64,000 nucleotides of DNA from contig OY725488.1 in NCBI GenBank assembly GCA_963281255.1, forward strand, positions 11,815,524 through 11,879,523, read 5' to 3'. A program made the translations under genes and the position numbers. The notes under the pieces are model-generated. The model saw only the letters and a list, made by a program, of their open reading frames with translations, ran no database searches and was not told the DNA's origin. Below, in pieces: positions 33,891 to 44,537 of the stretch (the first letter of the stretch is position 1; each line of letters begins with the position of its first letter). This stretch comes from Aphrocallistes beatrix (taxonomy: Eukaryota > Porifera > Hexactinellida > Sceptrulophora > Aphrocallistidae).

Positions 33891-34305
33891 GTTTCGTAAA
33901 TCTACAAATTAATTGATAGAAATATATTATAGACTTTACAGAATTCGGTTAATACGTATTCTCGTTATTAATACTCCATTTTTGCTATTCCAAATCATTT
34001 GGTAAAAATTCACAACAAGTCTATTACTGGAAAATTTATCAAGTTTAAATACAGAGGCTTTTACAAGAAATGTAGTACATAAATTGATGCGTTAGTTATT
34101 TGTATAATACAATAAGACATCTGAAATAAAAGTTCCGTTTTTGCTATTTGCTTTAATTCTTCGCAAGAGTTCCAATGTGATTTGCTTGGGATAATTTTGG
34201 CGCATAAAGAGTGTTATTTTTAGATATTTTCAGAAAATATTTTACAATGATTAACCGAGTGAGTTTTGAGGCTTTGCTACTATAACTTTATTTGTTTGGC
34301 ATTTT

Positions 34306-35070
34306 CTATTGGTATTCGTACCATAGTGTGCATAACTCCCAATACTTCTCGATTGTCCACATTTGACTGAATTTGTATTCGAGGTAGCAGTAAAATAGTC
34401 TCATTCTATTTGCATCAATCTCTAGGTGTTTTGGCCAGGAGAGAGTTAGTTTTAAAGAAAGGTTATTCTCATTTTTAGGGGAGAAGGATAAGGTTAACTT
34501 TAATAATTCTTGAGAAGAATCGGATTGGTTCTGTGTTACATCTGGTTTCTTCATCTTGTCTGGGGGTCGATCTGTATTCGCGTCTGAATTCTCAGTTAAT
34601 TCAACATTGATGTTATCTTGAAATAATTCTACAGAACCATCTTGAAAATTAAAGTCTTTGCTCTTTCCTGCTAATTCTCTTATTTCTTCCTCATTCATCA
34701 CCAAACTCCCCACTGTATCAGTAGTCTCACTCATCATGAAACTATACACTCCTTGTAACACTGCTGACACAGTGTACGCAGGTTTCCAACACTCAGGATG
34801 GAAGTCACTCAATTCAAAGCAAACTCTTTCATTAGTCTTAAAGCGTCCGTTAGGCGTAATGAACCGAATGGAGGGAGGAGAGAAAGGATAATCTTCAGAG
34901 AACATCAACATTCCATGATACTCTCCTCCTTCAAAGGGAGTACCATTAAGTCCTGTAAATAAGAAGTGCCATTCTAAAATTAGACTTTCTTTGATTCTAG
35001 CTTGAATGTTTTCTGGCGGAGATTGATAAAATTTTTTGTATTCGTTATGAAGTCTTTTCGTTCCTCGCAT
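34306..35070 (-). CDS. UBC6/UBE2J-like E2, short form 2
   Basis: 254 residues, ATG at 35070, nearly the same as the product of 30022-30798. The core motifs TPNGRFKTNERVCFELSDF with Cys84 and HPECWKPAYTVSAVLQG are intact. The polar region near 170 differs (DRPPDKMKKPD) and the tail stops at LWYEYQ, a few residues earlier than in form 1. No transmembrane anchor. It is probably soluble and active if expressed. Confidence 0.88.
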   Translation of the reverse strand: MRGTKRLHNEYKKFYQSPPENIQARIKESLILEWHFLFTGLNGTPFEGGEYHGMLMFSEDYPFSPPSIRFITPNGRFKTNERVCFELSDFHPECWKPAYTVSAVLQGVYSFMMSETTDTVGSLVMNEEEIRELAGKSKDFNFQDGSVELFQDNINVELTENSDANTDRPPDKMKKPDVTQNQSDSSQELLKLTLSFSPKNENNLSLKLTLSWPKHLEIDANRMRLFYCYLEYKFSQMWTIEKYWELCTLWYEYQ

Positions 35071-35927
35071 TGAAATTTAGCGATTGTAGTTATTATTAAA
35101 AAGCTATTTCACAAGAAAAACGCACGAATTAAAACAATAGTACGAGTAGTTAGAACATGTCTAGTGAATGCATTATTATTAAATTGTGGGTCATGTTTTA
35201 GAATATATTTCAGTAAATTCTATTTTCCATTGTACTTGTATTTATTCTGAGGGAGCAAAAAGATGCAACAGATAGCTATTAGGTATTTTACGATCCACAA
35301 GTGCACAATAACATTTTTAAGATCACAAATGCATCGCAAACAAAGTAAGTATAGTTTATCACAGTGAGACTAATTTGACCAATCCCTAGCTAGAATATTC
35401 TCACTTCATTTCGCGGCCCTTTGTTGGTTGTCTGACGGCAACTTTGATTTCCTATCAGAACCTTAATTTAAGTGAGAAATGAGAAACAACAGGATAGCTA
35501 CCGATTCAATAAACAATTGTAGCCGTACAGTGCAATATATTGATTAACAATATATTTATAAATTTGCTTTTCTCAATTGAGATTGAATTTGGAATGTAAA
35601 ATTCCCACTGAGGCATAATGAAATTTAAAGTACACGGTATCTTCAGTTAAAACTGGAGCTGATAAACTAAATTAGGACAACTCAGTTAGTAGCCATAATG
35701 TTAGAACTTGTACCTCCAGTGAACATTAGACAAGGTTACCAACATATATTATTTTTAACAAGTAATTTGAATTTCAGCTACTTACACATAGTGTACCAGA
35801 ATACTTAAGGTAGTGATATTTTTCAAACCAATCCCTAACAGTATTTATACACATATAGTACTTGTAATATTTGGATACACTGTTGCTAGTTAAATTACGT
35901 AATATATACTCAATCTCCGATTATATA

Positions 35928-37328
35928 TTACGATTTCAATTTATAGTTTCCATCTTTGGGAATTATTCTCAATATTTTTGCTTCTGTCATTTTCTTCCCT
36001 ATCTCTTTCAATTTCTCATTTTGAGACAGGTTAATATCACTAGTAAGGTACTTGTTTTCCAGTGTAAATGTAGTGCTACATGATTTCTCCCTAGTAAGAT
36101 TAGTGTCAATCTTGATGCCTTGACTTAATGTCGGTTTACCACTCTCTTTCGAGTTTTCATTTACTTTAGGAGCCAAGATATTGTTATGAGCTGTTGGTTT
36201 GTCCTTAAGTACGTCGTTAGTCGATGTTTTTTTTGTTTGAGTCTTACGTGACTTTACTATGTGTTGTGGTACTAAATGTTCACTATCTTCTGGTTGTTCC
36301 GAGGTACTGGTCACATTATCTTCTTGTATTTCCTTACTATTATTAAAGCCATTAGAACCTGATTGTTGAGATGGATCTGAAATTGAATCTGCGGATACAG
36401 TAGAGTTACCGACTTTTCCAAAGACATTATCAGGTAAAATGAGTTGATCAGCAGTTTGTGTGGATTTGGATGGCTGTGTTGTTACATGCGATGGTTTCGA
36501 TTTGAAACTGTTGGTAAGTTTCGTATTCTCACTTGAAGGAAACTTTGCATTGTCAGGCTGACTTTCAAATAAATCAGTCAATGCACCAACTTTTTCACCG
36601 CCTTCTCTACTCGTTCTTGCTAGTCCCATTTTACTTTTTTTTTTTATTCCTAAATTTTCCAATGTATCGATAGTCTCATTTGGTTTAAACTCCTCAGGTG
36701 ATACATTTGACTCCAACATATCTGGTGAAGAATTGGATTGAACTTTTTGGGATGAAATATCTGGTTCATTGATTGGTAAAGGTATTGGATCAGTATCAGA
36801 ATTCTCAGTTAGTTCAGCTTTGTTCTCATTTTGAAATAACTCTGCAGTGCCATCTTCTAAATTAAATTTCTTGCTTGTTCCAGCCAATTTTTTTATCTCA
36901 TTCTCATTCCTTTCCAAACTCCCCACTGTATCAGTAGTCTCAGTCATCATGAAGTTATACACTCCTTGTAACACTGCTGACACAGTGTGCGCAGGTTTCC
37001 AACACTCAGGATGGAAGTCACTCAATTCAAAGCAAACTCTCTCGTCTGTCTTGAAGCGTCCGTTAGGCGTAATGAATTTAATGGAGGGGGGGGAGAAAGG
37101 GTATTCTTGGGGGAACATCAAAACCCCATGGTACTCTCCTTCATGAAATGGGGTACCAATAAGCCCTGCAAATAAGAAGTGCCATTCTAAAATTAGATCT
37201 TCTGGGAATGCAACCTTGATATTTTCAGGAGGAGATTCTATAAATTTCTTGTATTCCTTCTGGAGCCTCTTCGTTGCCCGACCTATGTAATGGCTATTTA
37301 TGGAATTGTTTGATTGGAGAGTACTCAT
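35928..37328 (-). CDS. UBC6/UBE2J-like E2, long form with active Cys
   Basis: 466 residues, ATG at 37328. It is the partner of 31654-33015 but with an intact active site (TPNGRFKTDERVCFELSDF, Cys99). The 300-residue tail is Ser/Thr/Lys-rich with KSRKTQTKKTSTN and repeated SSPDMLE/EEFKPNETID acidic stretches, is predicted disordered, and has no membrane segment. The core region around YHGVLMFPQEYPFSPPSIKF is more diverged from the other copies than the tail is, and its plus-strand complement is unusually G-rich (gagggggggg near 37083). Confidence 0.87.
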   Translation of the reverse strand: MSTLQSNNSINSHYIGRATKRLQKEYKKFIESPPENIKVAFPEDLILEWHFLFAGLIGTPFHEGEYHGVLMFPQEYPFSPPSIKFITPNGRFKTDERVCFELSDFHPECWKPAHTVSAVLQGVYNFMMTETTDTVGSLERNENEIKKLAGTSKKFNLEDGTAELFQNENKAELTENSDTDPIPLPINEPDISSQKVQSNSSPDMLESNVSPEEFKPNETIDTLENLGIKKKSKMGLARTSREGGEKVGALTDLFESQPDNAKFPSSENTKLTNSFKSKPSHVTTQPSKSTQTADQLILPDNVFGKVGNSTVSADSISDPSQQSGSNGFNNSKEIQEDNVTSTSEQPEDSEHLVPQHIVKSRKTQTKKTSTNDVLKDKPTAHNNILAPKVNENSKESGKPTLSQGIKIDTNLTREKSCSTTFTLENKYLTSDINLSQNEKLKEIGKKMTEAKILRIIPKDGNYKLKS

Positions 37329-37584
37329 CTAATTAAATAAGGCATGGAAATTAATATTATACTGGAGAAACTGTCTATTTATGCTTAAAATACAAATTCG
37401 AATCGAAAAGTGCAATGATACTCTGATCAAATATATTCCAACTGTGGTTATACTATATATCCATATTTTGTAAAAATGCTACTTGTTATCTTAGAATCGA
37501 GTGACGGATTAATTTAGACATCATTATTGAACAATTTTAAAGATCCTATCATTTTAAACAAATGATTCATGGACCTATAATACG

Positions 37585-37800
37585 CATACATGCCAACCTG
37601 AGCCATGATAAAAGCGGGACGCAGCGTTGAATTTCGCGGGACATGGCGGGACGCCATAGAATGTGCTATACATGGAACACAAAAAAGCGGGACATAATGG
37701 GGAAATTTCATGTAAAAGCGGGACACTCGAGAAAATTAGCTCAATAGAAGAGCGAAAAAAGCGGGACGTCCCGCCAAAAACGGGACAGTTGGCAAGTATG
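37585..37800. mobile_element. MITE family D, CATACATGCCAAC ends
   Basis: 216 bp. Ends catacatgccaac and gttggcaagtatg are inverted with one mismatch. Interior is rich in gcgggac motifs. The 6-bp run aatacg flanks both sides. Relatives lie at 40670-40847 and, decayed, at 44010-44180 and 45660-45860. Confidence 0.7.
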
Positions 37801-37852
37801 AATACGTGTACAATATACTCGAGGAGGATATTATAGGTACAGTCGACTCCGC

Positions 37853-38085
37853 TTAATAGGGCTGTCACTGGAAAATTGGTCCGCGAAAATTTTGGTCCGG
37901 GGGACCAAAATTCCATGGAATTTTGGTCCCCCGGACCAAAATTTTCAGGGAAAATTGGTCCTACAATGGACCAATTTTCCATGGAATTTTGGTCCGGGGG
38001 ACCAATTTTTTCAGGGAAAACTGGTCCGGGGTGTACCATTTTTTTTCAGGGAATTTTGGTCCGGGGACCAATTTTCCAAAGGAAT
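37853..38085. repeat. Self-complementary minisatellite, block 1
   Basis: Units of the form ggaccaaaattccatggaat and ggaccaattttcagggaaaa, with complement-strand symmetry through ccatgg and ttttcc/ggaaaa. Long open frames across it on both strands arise from the 33-bp period and are not genes. Confidence 0.85.
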
Positions 38086-38290
38086 TTTGGTCCGCCATAA
38101 CCATTATTTCAATGAAAAATGCATCACCATTTGGAAAGGATGTCAAGCCCCAGTGGCGCTGCGGTAGCTGTTATTAGGTCTAGTTATTATAGTTGGAATA
38201 GATAGGCACTCAATAGGATAAGCGTTCAGATTTTAGAGAACAGAAGAAATAAAATACACTTCTTAGATTTGAGATTAGCTAAATATGTAT

Positions 38291-38425
38291 CAGGGTTTCC
38301 GTGGGAATTAAATTTCAATTCACATTCCCATCCCATTCCCATAAAATTCCTGTGGGGATCCCCATAGGAATCCTATGGGGATCCCCGCCGGGGAAAAAAT
38401 CACTCCCATTCCCACAGCAACCCTG
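38291..38425. mobile_element. hAT-like MITE nested in pogo-like element
   Basis: Ends cagggtttcc and agcaaccctg, interior with ggggatcccc palindromes. Same family as 1905-2061. No clear target duplication. Confidence 0.65.
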
Positions 38426-38769
38426 GTCTATTGGGACATGTCCAGTATTTTAGTTAAAACGGGGGATGTCCGCAGCTGTCCCGTCCTGTCCCGGATATTA
38501 GTAACAACTATTGTTTAAGTGTTGGTATGACTAGAATTAGTTACTTCTTAGTATCATACTGTGATATAACAAATCCATAACAATACAGTATTAGTATGTA
38601 ATTGGGGATAAATATATTCAGGAATCTTGAGTATTGTCCATCTAATGTATTGAATACTAAATATGAATTGTCAGTCCGGGGTCAAACAACTTCGACAATT
38701 AAAAGTATAAAAATCGAGGATGTCAAATGATTGATAGAATCTAATTTTCAATGAAAGAATTAGTCTCCC

Positions 38770-39100
38770 AGACATTTTTTTCTGAAAGAAATGGTCCCCG
38801 GGCCAATATTCCCTGAAAAAAATGGTCTCACAGGACCAATTTTCCATGAAAAAAATGATCCCCCGGACCAATATTCCCTGAAAAAAAATGGTCCTTCCGG
38901 ACCAATATTCCCTGAAAAAAATGGTCACCCCCCCGGACCAATTTTCCATGAAAAAAATGGTCCCCCCCGGACCAATTTTCCCTGAAAGAAATGGTCCCCC
39001 GGACCAATTTTCCCTGAAAAAAATGGTCCCCCCGGACCAAAACTCCATGGAAAATTGGTCCATAGTAGGACCAAAATTTTGGTCCCCCCGGACCAAAATT
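38770..39100. repeat. Self-complementary minisatellite, block 2
   Basis: About nine units of the form ccggaccaattttccctgaa followed by aaaaatggtcc, in the same sense along the block and inverted relative to part of block 1. Confidence 0.85.
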
Positions 39101-39416
39101 TTCGTGACAGGGCCACTGTTTAATCGGGCCACTTTTGGCAGGACCCGAATAGCTCTCACACATAGAAGCTAATACAAAATATTTTCGGTTAATAGGGTCC
39201 TCCGCTTAATCGGGGCAAAATGTCCTCTGACCGATGTGGCCCTATTAAGCGGAGTCGACTGTATATACAAAATACAATTATGACACAATTAATCAATAAA
39301 AAATAATTATTGTAACATGAACAAATCATCAAGTTATTCTGTAAAAGTACTAGCTAAAGCTTTATGATCCAATCTTAATACACGTACAAGTTTGAACGTT
39401 TGTCACATTTAGTAAT

Positions 39417-40232
39417 CTATATCCACAATTTTGTTTGTACAGGAGCAGGGTTACAAAAGATTAACTTTTTATCGGTACGACACACCAGACTCCCACCATT
39501 TGGATTGGTAAGGCAAATGAAGCAAAAGGTGTCATTGCACATTCCACAAGTCACATGATGGCAACCACTCTTGAGCTCAGCGAGTGTAAAGCACGAGGGA
39601 CATGCTCTGAATTTGGGGATAGCTACAATAGTCCCAGCCTTATCCTTGATATCAATTTTAGGACAATTACGCAGTAGTTCGATTTCCTTTCTCCTACACC
39701 CATCACGCCCACAAATCTCTTGATTCTGTCCATTGATCCACTGCCTCAAGCAATACCAACAAAACGCATACTCCATCTGTTTCTTGCTAGTGCACAAGGT
39801 GCATATTACCCGGGGCTTGTCACCTTGAATCCTCTGACAAAAACTTTGACAACTCGGACATTGCTGTATGTCCTGACTCCCACAAAAGTTAATTGAAATA
39901 GCAGTATCTAGGAAATGTTGTTCATCCTCTTTAGGCAGTCCGAATTTGATAATGTCTTCCATGGAAATAATGTCTCTACAGTTTGCACAGCTAATCTCGT
40001 ACTTCAAACGTTTAATTTGCTTCCAGGTCCAATCAAGCAAATCATCTGGACAGATGAAATGGCCGCATTTCATTTCAAGACCGCTGTCATCATCGCAAAC
40101 ACAGCATTCTCCTTTTTTATGAGGGAATCGAACCGTTCTAGTCTCGTCTCTATTCGCTATGAAGTAATCTGCTCCTACTCTGACATTCCAGATTGGACAA
40201 TTGCGCGCATCAGGTCCAAATTTGCTTGCCAT
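39417..40232 (-). CDS. RBR-type E3 ubiquitin ligase, copy 1
   Basis: 271 residues, ATG at 40232. RING1: CCVCDDDSGLEMKCGHFIC...CANC (about 43-95). IBR: CPSCQSFCQRI...CTLC...CWYC (about 128-175). RING2: CPSCFTLAELKSGCHHVTC..CNDTFCFIC (about 215-250), in which the Cys of SGCHH is the expected thioester-forming residue. RBR ligases accept ubiquitin from an E2 onto this Cys before transfer. There is no membrane segment. The N-terminal motif YFIANRDETRTVRFPH is shared by all RBR copies in the window and is not one I know from elsewhere. Confidence 0.9.
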   Translation of the reverse strand: MASKFGPDARNCPIWNVRVGADYFIANRDETRTVRFPHKKGECCVCDDDSGLEMKCGHFICPDDLLDWTWKQIKRLKYEISCANCRDIISMEDIIKFGLPKEDEQHFLDTAISINFCGSQDIQQCPSCQSFCQRIQGDKPRVICTLCTSKKQMEYAFCWYCLRQWINGQNQEICGRDGCRRKEIELLRNCPKIDIKDKAGTIVAIPKFRACPSCFTLAELKSGCHHVTCGMCNDTFCFICLTNPNGGSLVCRTDKKLIFCNPAPVQTKLWI

Positions 40233-40316
40233 TTCTACACACTAATTATCTCTGATAATCACTATTGATCAAATAGAATTAAATTTATTAAGAGCAGAGT
40301 GAGTGAAGGGAATAAT

Positions 40317-40418
40317 GGGCATGCCTAATTTCTGGGACGAGACGAGATTCCGTCCCGGAAATTAGGTATCTAGATTTTTCAGGACGGTCCCGTCCCTTCT
40401 CGGAAATTAGGTATGCCC
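40317..40418. mobile_element. hAT-like mini-element, family C
   Basis: Ends gggcatgcctaattt and aattaggtatgccc. Flanks ggaataat and ggaataac form an 8-bp duplication with one mismatch. It lies just upstream of RBR copy 1. Confidence 0.85.
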
Positions 40419-40669
40419 GGAATAACTTAGTCATCCTATATAGCGACTTGTCATTGGAAAAATGGCATTTGGGTGCTACATATTAAAGGAATTTCAAAAT
40501 ATCACATTTTTTAAAATTTGGCATACATAATGCAGTATATACAGTTCCAATTTTACGATTAGAATATCAATAAGCAGCGTTTTTTCTAATTTTCGGAGAA
40601 GGCGGACAATTTAGGAAGTGCAACCGATAATCCGTTGGTCTGCCATAAGTATTCAGTCCAGTTGTAGAA

Positions 40670-40847
40670 CATACACGCCAACTTGAACCATGATAAATAA
40701 GGGACGCTGCGTTGAATCTCACGAGACATTGCGGACGCAATAGAAAAAGTATTATACATATTTTTAAAAAAGCGGGACACTCGTGAAAATTAGCTCAATA
40801 GAAGAGTGAAAAAAGCTTCCCACCGAAACGGGAGAGTTGGCAGTATG
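40670..40847. mobile_element. MITE family D copy
   Basis: Ends catacacgccaac and gttggcagtatg. The interior matches 37585-37800, including gaaaattagctcaatagaag. Partly decayed. Confidence 0.65.
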
Positions 40848-41309
40848 GTAGATTTTGGACCGGTTAGACCAAATATTCGTAGGGGCCATTTTCCATCCTG
40901 GAAGAACATTTTAGTTCGAGTAACTTAAATGCGCCAATATATCAGATATTTTCAGCCCAGATTAGATGTTAATATACTATGATTTATAAATATACAAATA
41001 AAGTATAAGGTAAAATATCGATAATATGCTCAAGAGATTGTAGAGCATATTATAAAAACCTCAATGACAGATCCTGGAAAAAAACAAGAGGAGGGAACCT
41101 ATGCCCTGAGAAAGAGTGCAAACCCTAGCAAACAAAAGTAGGAGATACACGAATCAGTACTATTAACAATGTAACCCGGTCTAAGCGAATTTTAGTAATT
41201 GGGAATCAATACGCGCATACATCAGGACAAAAATGAAATTGATTCGGTATTCCATAAAGCGTGGTCTAATTTTCGGAAAAATCTTGATACCTAGTATTTT
41301 CCGGGATAG

Positions 41310-41625
41310 GAATGGTAAGGATGCATAATTCCAGGGATTGGGGGGATAAAATCCCCAATTTCCGTTTGTTTAAGAAATTAGGTATCTCAGGCCTCTCAAC
41401 CTGTATCTAACTAAATCATGTGATGGTTTGTAGCTAATCGTGAGAGATGGTAGAATAGTATAACGAACAGTGGTCCTAAATCGTGAGAATATAGAACAGT
41501 AATCAAGCATGCCTAATTTCCTGGACTAGAGGGGTTAAGATGCCTAATCTACGGGAAGGGACAGAAAAAGTACCTAACTTCCGGGACGGGAGGGGTTAAG
41601 ATGCCTAATTTCCGGGCCAATGGTC
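41310..41625. repeat. Decayed family C repeats
   Basis: Two degenerate patches (about 41310-41390 and 41505-41620) with gcatgcctaatttcctgg, cctaacttccgggacggg and related runs of family C. The surrounding 40860-41680 has no gene. Confidence 0.6.
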
Positions 41626-41686
41626 TCATATTACAGCGAAAATCGTGAGACGCACGACGAGATCTTGTAAGTTGAGAGCCCTGGTA

Positions 41687-41826
41687 CAGTGGAATTTGCT
41701 AATTTGTAATTCCCTTATTAGCAATATTGCTCTATTAGCAACCAACCAATTTTCAGGTCCCAGGTGAAGTTCTTGTGTTGATTTTGTTCCCTTATTAGCA
41801 ACCATTTTATGAGCAAAACTCCACTG
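41687..41826. mobile_element. Pogo-like 140-bp MITE
   Basis: Ends CAGTGGAATTTGCT and, complemented, CAGTGGAGTTTTGCT, flanked by TA at 41685-41686 and 41827-41828. The interior repeats cttattagcaa. Confidence 0.75.
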
Positions 41827-42322
41827 TAGTTAGGATTGGTGTGTGTAGCCTGATTTTAGGTACCTAATATTTTTTGAAAACTTTTAATCCAGTTATTCGG
41901 TTTTCCTATTCTACAATTTATGCCACCATAGCCACCATTAATCAGTAGAAATAATTATTAAGTGTCGAAAGTATAGAAAAATATGGTGAAAATAGAAATT
42001 ACTGCTATGTTATTCACGTTTTAAATTAGATATCCCTAACACACTGCCAAAGACAACGAAAATAATTAATATATTATAAATGTTACAGTTAATAATACTT
42101 TCTAAAGTCAATAAAATCAGAACATTCCCGTTTCTTTAGTCTTTTATCAATACGAGTTAATCCGATTTTTATACTTTTTTAGACAGAGCACTAGTGAAAA
42201 TATAAAATACGCATATATGTACAATTGTAGTTCAACTAAAATATTATGTAAACGAATCACAAATTTAAGAATGTTGTTAAATTTCACAAAAATAGAACTC
42301 ATCTCCTTTTCCAGTTTCAGGA
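41827..42322. other. A+T-rich spacer downstream of the modifier gene
   Basis: No reading frame or repeat recognised. It probably includes the 3' UTR of the minus-strand gene that ends at 42323. Confidence 0.5.
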
Positions 42323-43349
42323 CTATGCGTATCCTCCAGGAAGCCTCAGAACCATCATAACAGTAGAATTATCGCTTATGCCATAATCGGTCAACTTCAT
42401 TTGTTTTCCAGATTGTTCCACTTCTAGCTGCTTATTCCCATAAATCAGCCTCTGATTTTCTTCATCAATGCCAGTCTTTGCTAAAAGTTCCCTCTTCAAA
42501 TCTTGAACAGTATACGTCTATATAAAGAAAATGAATTAAGAATACAAAACAAGAAATGAATTTTGAACAAATCAAAATTCAACTTGCGCACTCATTTCCC
42601 CATTTTTAGCTTAATTACTTAGCCTAAGTACCCACTTTGAGATCTAAACTATGAAGAATAGATCCCCGTTTGTCTATACGTCCATTAGTGCGTGAGGAGT
42701 TAAAATAAAAACATAATTTCGGCTCAATCGTAGATTTTCAATATCAGTAGAGCAGTACCGCATATTGGGTATTCTAGCTCAAAATCTCAGGAAACATACG
42801 TATATATCTTACTTCTCATCAACCCAACAGCACCCATAATTAAATTAGTATAGTGCAACTTCCTTATCTACAGTGCCGGACCCTTTCTGTTTTGCTCTTT
42901 GCAAATCTATAGAGCAGAAGTTTGTAGAGGCCCGCCTTGTGGGCTCCTAATAGGCCCCTCAGGGCCTGAGCCCTGATACTACAGCACATTTAGCTCCCCT
43001 TAATGCAGCCCTGCAGTAGAGTATCAGTGGACTCTGATTTGTCTTATTATTTGTTTTTTTTTTAAAATCTTTTAAAACTAGTATTGCCGCTAGGAACATT
43101 CACATTTGACATGTATTCATACATGATACCCACAATCCTACTTTATTAAAATGTAAAGCATAGACACTATGATAAATTATTTAATATATTATTGAGAAAG
43201 AAGAGAAATTTACACTTGCTATGACTTAAAAATTATTAGAAATCAATTGAATTCTGGTAAATAGGTCTACTTACCGCCATTTTGTTTTTCTTTATCAGAA
43301 TAGTCTTGGTTTTTCCCTCTAACCCCACAACAAATATTGTATTCGCCAT
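42323..43349 (-). CDS. Ubiquitin-like modifier precursor, two exons
   Basis: Exon 1 is 43275-43349 (25 codons from ATG at 43349), with a GTAAGT donor. The intron is 757 nt. Exon 2 is 42323-42517 after a TATATAG acceptor. Both join in phase 0 to give 89 residues. The start TIFVVGLEGKTKT matches ubiquitin's QIFVKTLTGKTIT. The middle NQRLIYGNKQLE matches QQRLIFAGKQLE. The end MMVLRLPGG matches LVLRLRGG, followed by Tyr-Ala, so a protease would expose Gly-Gly. Ubiquitin's hydrophobic patch (Leu8, Ile44, Val70), K11, K27, K48 and R72 equivalents are present; K6 and K63 are not, and R74 is Pro. About six extra residues follow KQLE. R72 favours a ubiquitin-type E1. It sits between two RBR genes. Confidence 0.82.
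42518..43274 (-). other. Intron of the modifier gene
   Basis: GT-AG intron with a G+C-rich patch at about 42870-43015 (gtgccggaccctttctg ... gcagccctgcag) that resembles a decayed mobile element. Much longer than the 63-nt intron of the GTPase gene. Confidence 0.7.
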
Positions 43350-43499
43350 CGTGATATAATCAAGAAATTTAATGTATCTTATACATACTATACACACTTT
43401 TATAACTTTATTAGAACATTGATGAACTTTTAGGAAGTGCAATGACGTTCTAGTCTTTCTACAGCCAATACTGAGAAAATGGGAAATATGACTCATCTA

Positions 43500-44530
43500 T
43501 TACATTGTTATTGTAAGGATATCAAGTTTAATTATTCAAGAAAGTATGACCTAAATCAAAGATAAGATTCAAACTAACACCGGAGATATTGACCAACACA
43601 AAAGTGATCATATAATTGATCTCAAATGTATATTACTTTAATAAGCTCATCTTGAACGTATTATATCAATAACAACATCGTAAAGAAACAACAATAATAA
43701 TCTTAAAAATAGCGCATTTTCATATTATACGTAGTACGTTATGAAACATAACATACGGTATGATCATATTCTTTATTGCCGCTCCTAGTATAGGATATGC
43801 CTTAAATCATAATCAACGTGGTGCGTCGGTCCGCCCTTCAGCTCGCCCCTTGAAATTATATTGGACCATATATTCCTTATATGGTAGAGACTTGAACCTG
43901 ATACAAATTCTGAAAAACTTGCACACTTCTTCACAAAGGGTGTTAGAATGTAAGCGATCAACCAGTGGTAGACTTTATGGGAGTTGTGGGTGGTAAATAA
44001 TTGCCCCACACACATTATAAGTAGTATTATAGTGGGACAAAGTATATCTGTATTAATCTTACACTGAAAAGTGGGACAATTCCACCTTTTCGAACGTTTT
44101 CGCAGTACATAATTTTAACATATATCCGAAAAAGCTGGGCATCCAGCCAAAGACGGGACAGTTTACAAGTATGGCTTCCGAATAGCTCTACTTTACATGC
44201 CACCTTATATAATTTAAGTCCTCAAAGTTCTCACCTGATGAAGAAATACCTTAGATAGTCATAGTACAAGCTTCTAAATCGGGGCATTTAATGCATAAAA
44301 AAGAGAGTCCCACGGTTTGAGAGCGTTACTTTATCGTAAAGTTCAGCAACTATATTATGTTATTGTCTTAGGGAGAAAAATAACGACTACATAATAGAAA
44401 ATTACAACACAGCAATAAAGGTAGATATCCATAGACTTTTAACATTCAAGCTGAAATACTTAGTTACTAATTTACAAGTCAAAATATGATCAAATTCACA
44501 AAAGCACCATGTACATAAAATAGTCTCCTC
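43500..44530. other. Spacer with decayed family D repeat
   Basis: No gene seen. A family D remnant (gtgggacaattccacctttt, agacgggacagtttacaagt) lies at about 44010-44180. The small frames here show no domain. Confidence 0.5.
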
Positions 44531-44537
44531 TGATAAA

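Larger units (their letters stand above)
33891..37552 (-). repeat. E2 gene-pair duplication, unit 2
   Basis: Counterpart of 29626-33232 in the same orientation. Identity runs from tcgtaaatctacaaatt through both genes to about aaagatcctatc. The long E2 of this unit keeps its catalytic Cys. Confidence 0.9.
37840..39261. mobile_element. Pogo-like element packed with GGACCAATTTT repeats
   Basis: About 1.42 kb with perfect 23-bp terminal inverted repeats beginning CAGTCGACTCCGCTTAATAG, flanked by TA (37838-37839, 39262-39263). No transposase. Two minisatellite blocks (37853-38085, 38770-39100) are made of a ~33-bp unit and its complement, able to fold into long hairpins. A hAT-like MITE sits between them at 38291-38425. 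Another end of this family is at 60510-60620. Confidence 0.88.

Noticed and set aside
37575-38177. Several long open frames on both strands across the GGACCAATTTT block
   Set aside because: They follow the period of a minisatellite inside a transposon and repeat the same peptide pattern; no independent coding sign.
38671-39172. Four overlapping open frames of 63 to 162 codons
   Set aside because: Same minisatellite artefact; the translations are only Gly/Pro/Phe/Trp repeats.
43760-44015. Small overlapping frames on both strands
   Set aside because: No domain and partly within repeat sequence.
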